Source: Actinomycetota bacterium
Lineage (GTDB): Bacteria; Actinomycetota; Actinomycetes; Nanopelagicales; Nanopelagicaceae
Direction of reading: 5' to 3'
Length of the DNA stretch: 7,170 nt
Assembly: GCA_009924185.1 (NCBI GenBank)
Contig: RFSC01000039.1
Span: forward strand, 1-7,170
Below the pieces are notes generated by a model. That model searched no databases. It was not told the DNA's origin and saw only the letters and a list, made by a program, of their open reading frames with translations. How positions within the stretch are numbered: the first letter of the stretch is position 1; every line of letters starts with the position of its first letter. Position numbers and translations under genes: made by a program. Below, one piece after another: positions 6,196 through 7,170 of this stretch.

Positions 6196-7170
6196 GTGGC
6201 TAATTTCGACTTGGTAATCCTGGGCGGCGGTAGTGGCGGATATGCCTGCGCGCTGCGTGCGGCTCAACTTGGTTTACAGGTTGTGCTGATCGAAAAGGAC
6301 AAACTAGGTGGAACCTGCTTACACCGTGGCTGCATACCAACAAAAGCCCTGCTTCATGCCGGCGAGGTAGCTGATAGCGCTCGCCACTCATCTGAGTTTG
6401 GTGTTAAGGCTGAGTTCCATTCCATGGATATGGTCGCGGTTAACGCTTATAAGGATGGTGTTATCACCAAATTACATAAAGGTTTACAAGGGCTGGTTAA
6501 ATCTCGAAACATCACCTATGTAGAAGGAGCTGGCAAGCTGGTGTCCCGCGACACTGTAGAGGTCAATGGTCAGCGTTACACAGGAAAGAATGTTGTTCTA
6601 GCGACTGGCTCCTACGCTAAATCTCTTCCTGGTTTAGAGGTAGATGGAAAAACCATCGTCACCAGCGATCACGCCATGCACATGACCCATGTTCCTAAAT
6701 CTGTAATTGTTTTAGGTGGCGGCGTTATTGGTTGCGAGTTTGCTTCGGTCTGGAAATCTTTTGGAGCAGAGGTAACAATCATCGAGGCGTTGCCTCATTT
6801 GGTTGCGCTAGAGGATGAATCCTCCAGCAAGCAGTTAGAGCGTGCATTCCGTAAACGTGGAATTAATTTCGAGTTGGGCACAAAATTCAAGAGTGCAACG
6901 AAAAATGCCAATGGCGTTACCGTCACTCTAGAAGATGGAAAGAGCTTTGATGCTGAGGTGTTGCTCGTGGCGGTCGGACGTGGTCCAGTTTCTCAAGGAC
7001 TCGGTTATGAAGAGCAGGGCATAAAAATGGATCGGGGCTACATCTTGGTTGATGACAAATGTCGCACCAATATCCCTGGGGTATGGGCCGTTGGAGATCT
7101 GATTCCAACATTGCAATTAGCTCATGTTGGATTCGGCGAAGGAATTCTTGTGGCTGAAGAGATTGCTGGG
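6196..7170 (+). CDS. lpd: Dihydrolipoamide dehydrogenase (E3), 5' part; continues past window
   Basis: E3 reoxidises dihydrolipoyl groups on the E2 of 2-oxoacid dehydrogenase complexes and on GcvH, passing electrons through a disulfide and FAD to NAD+. The 325 visible residues cover about 70% of the usual roughly 460. In order, they show the FAD dinucleotide motif GGGSGG (10-15), then the redox disulfide Cys41/Cys46 in GGTCLHRGCIPTK (38-50). These are followed by ATGSYAKSLPG (136-146), the NAD-binding GGGVIGCEF (174-182) and the second FAD motif VWAVGD (296-301). The C-terminal dimer domain with the catalytic His-Glu lies beyond the window. The disulfide motif separates it from mercuric reductase and nitrite-reductase-like flavoproteins. 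It follows pepA by 72 bp on the same strand, either co-transcribed or from its own promoter. In related actinobacteria an E2 gene and lipoate genes are nearby. Confidence 0.95.
   Translation, partial: MANFDLVILGGGSGGYACALRAAQLGLQVVLIEKDKLGGTCLHRGCIPTKALLHAGEVADSARHSSEFGVKAEFHSMDMVAVNAYKDGVITKLHKGLQGLVKSRNITYVEGAGKLVSRDTVEVNGQRYTGKNVVLATGSYAKSLPGLEVDGKTIVTSDHAMHMTHVPKSVIVLGGGVIGCEFASVWKSFGAEVTIIEALPHLVALEDESSSKQLERAFRKRGINFELGTKFKSATKNANGVTVTLEDGKSFDAEVLLVAVGRGPVSQGLGYEEQGIKMDRGYILVDDKCRTNIPGVWAVGDLIPTLQLAHVGFGEGILVAEEIAG

Noticed and set aside
1..7170. Mobile elements, CRISPR arrays, tRNA or rRNA genes, defence systems
   Set aside because: No regularly spaced repeats, transposase or integrase motifs, or structural RNA signatures were seen; nearly all the DNA is explained by the genes listed.

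Overview
The window looks like a chromosomal segment of a free-living actinobacterium with unusually low G+C for that phylum, judged by eye at roughly 45-50%. The best guess is a freshwater acI/Nanopelagicales-type genome. The reasons are the protein families, very tight gene packing, lysine-rich variants of typical actinobacterial proteins, and at least two start codons placed like leaderless transcripts. The gcvT (-) / pepA (+) / E3-E2 order also resembles the M. tuberculosis neighbourhood gcvT (Rv2211c), pepB (Rv2213), dlaT (Rv2215). The taxonomic placement is an inference.

Left part (1-3543, + strand): the 3' end of a cell-surface protein anchored by a C-terminal membrane helix is followed by a complete energy-coupling factor (ECF) vitamin-type importer. 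It comprises EcfT (310-1146), a single polypeptide carrying both ATPase domains (1146-2759), and a substrate-binding S component (2746-3543). The gaps are 22 bp, -1 bp and -14 bp, so this is one operon. The substrate is not proven. The S component resembles the CbrT-like group predicted to import cobalamin, and the anchored upstream protein could capture the ligand outside the cell.

Middle (3506-4606, - strand): gcvT, the aminomethyltransferase of the glycine cleavage system, converges on the S-component gene and overlaps its 3' end by 38 bp. Its 5' end faces pepA across only 17 bp. Within those 17 bp, two -10-like hexamers on opposite strands lie almost exactly on top of each other, each 6 nt from its start codon. 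This suggests one symmetric bidirectional promoter making two leaderless mRNAs.

Right part (4624-7170, + strand): pepA (M17 leucyl aminopeptidase) is followed after 72 bp by the first 325 codons of a dihydrolipoamide dehydrogenase gene that runs off the window. This E3 enzyme serves 2-oxoacid dehydrogenases and also the glycine cleavage system, so it is functionally linked to gcvT. By analogy with other actinobacteria, an E2 (sucB/dlaT) and lipoate genes may lie just downstream, but that is outside the sequence.

Most of the window is core metabolism with little mystery. I found no phage, transposon, CRISPR, tRNA or rRNA. The parts that deserve attention are the four-gene ECF/anchored-protein module of unknown substrate, the symmetric gcvT/pepA promoter, and the convergent overlap without a terminator.
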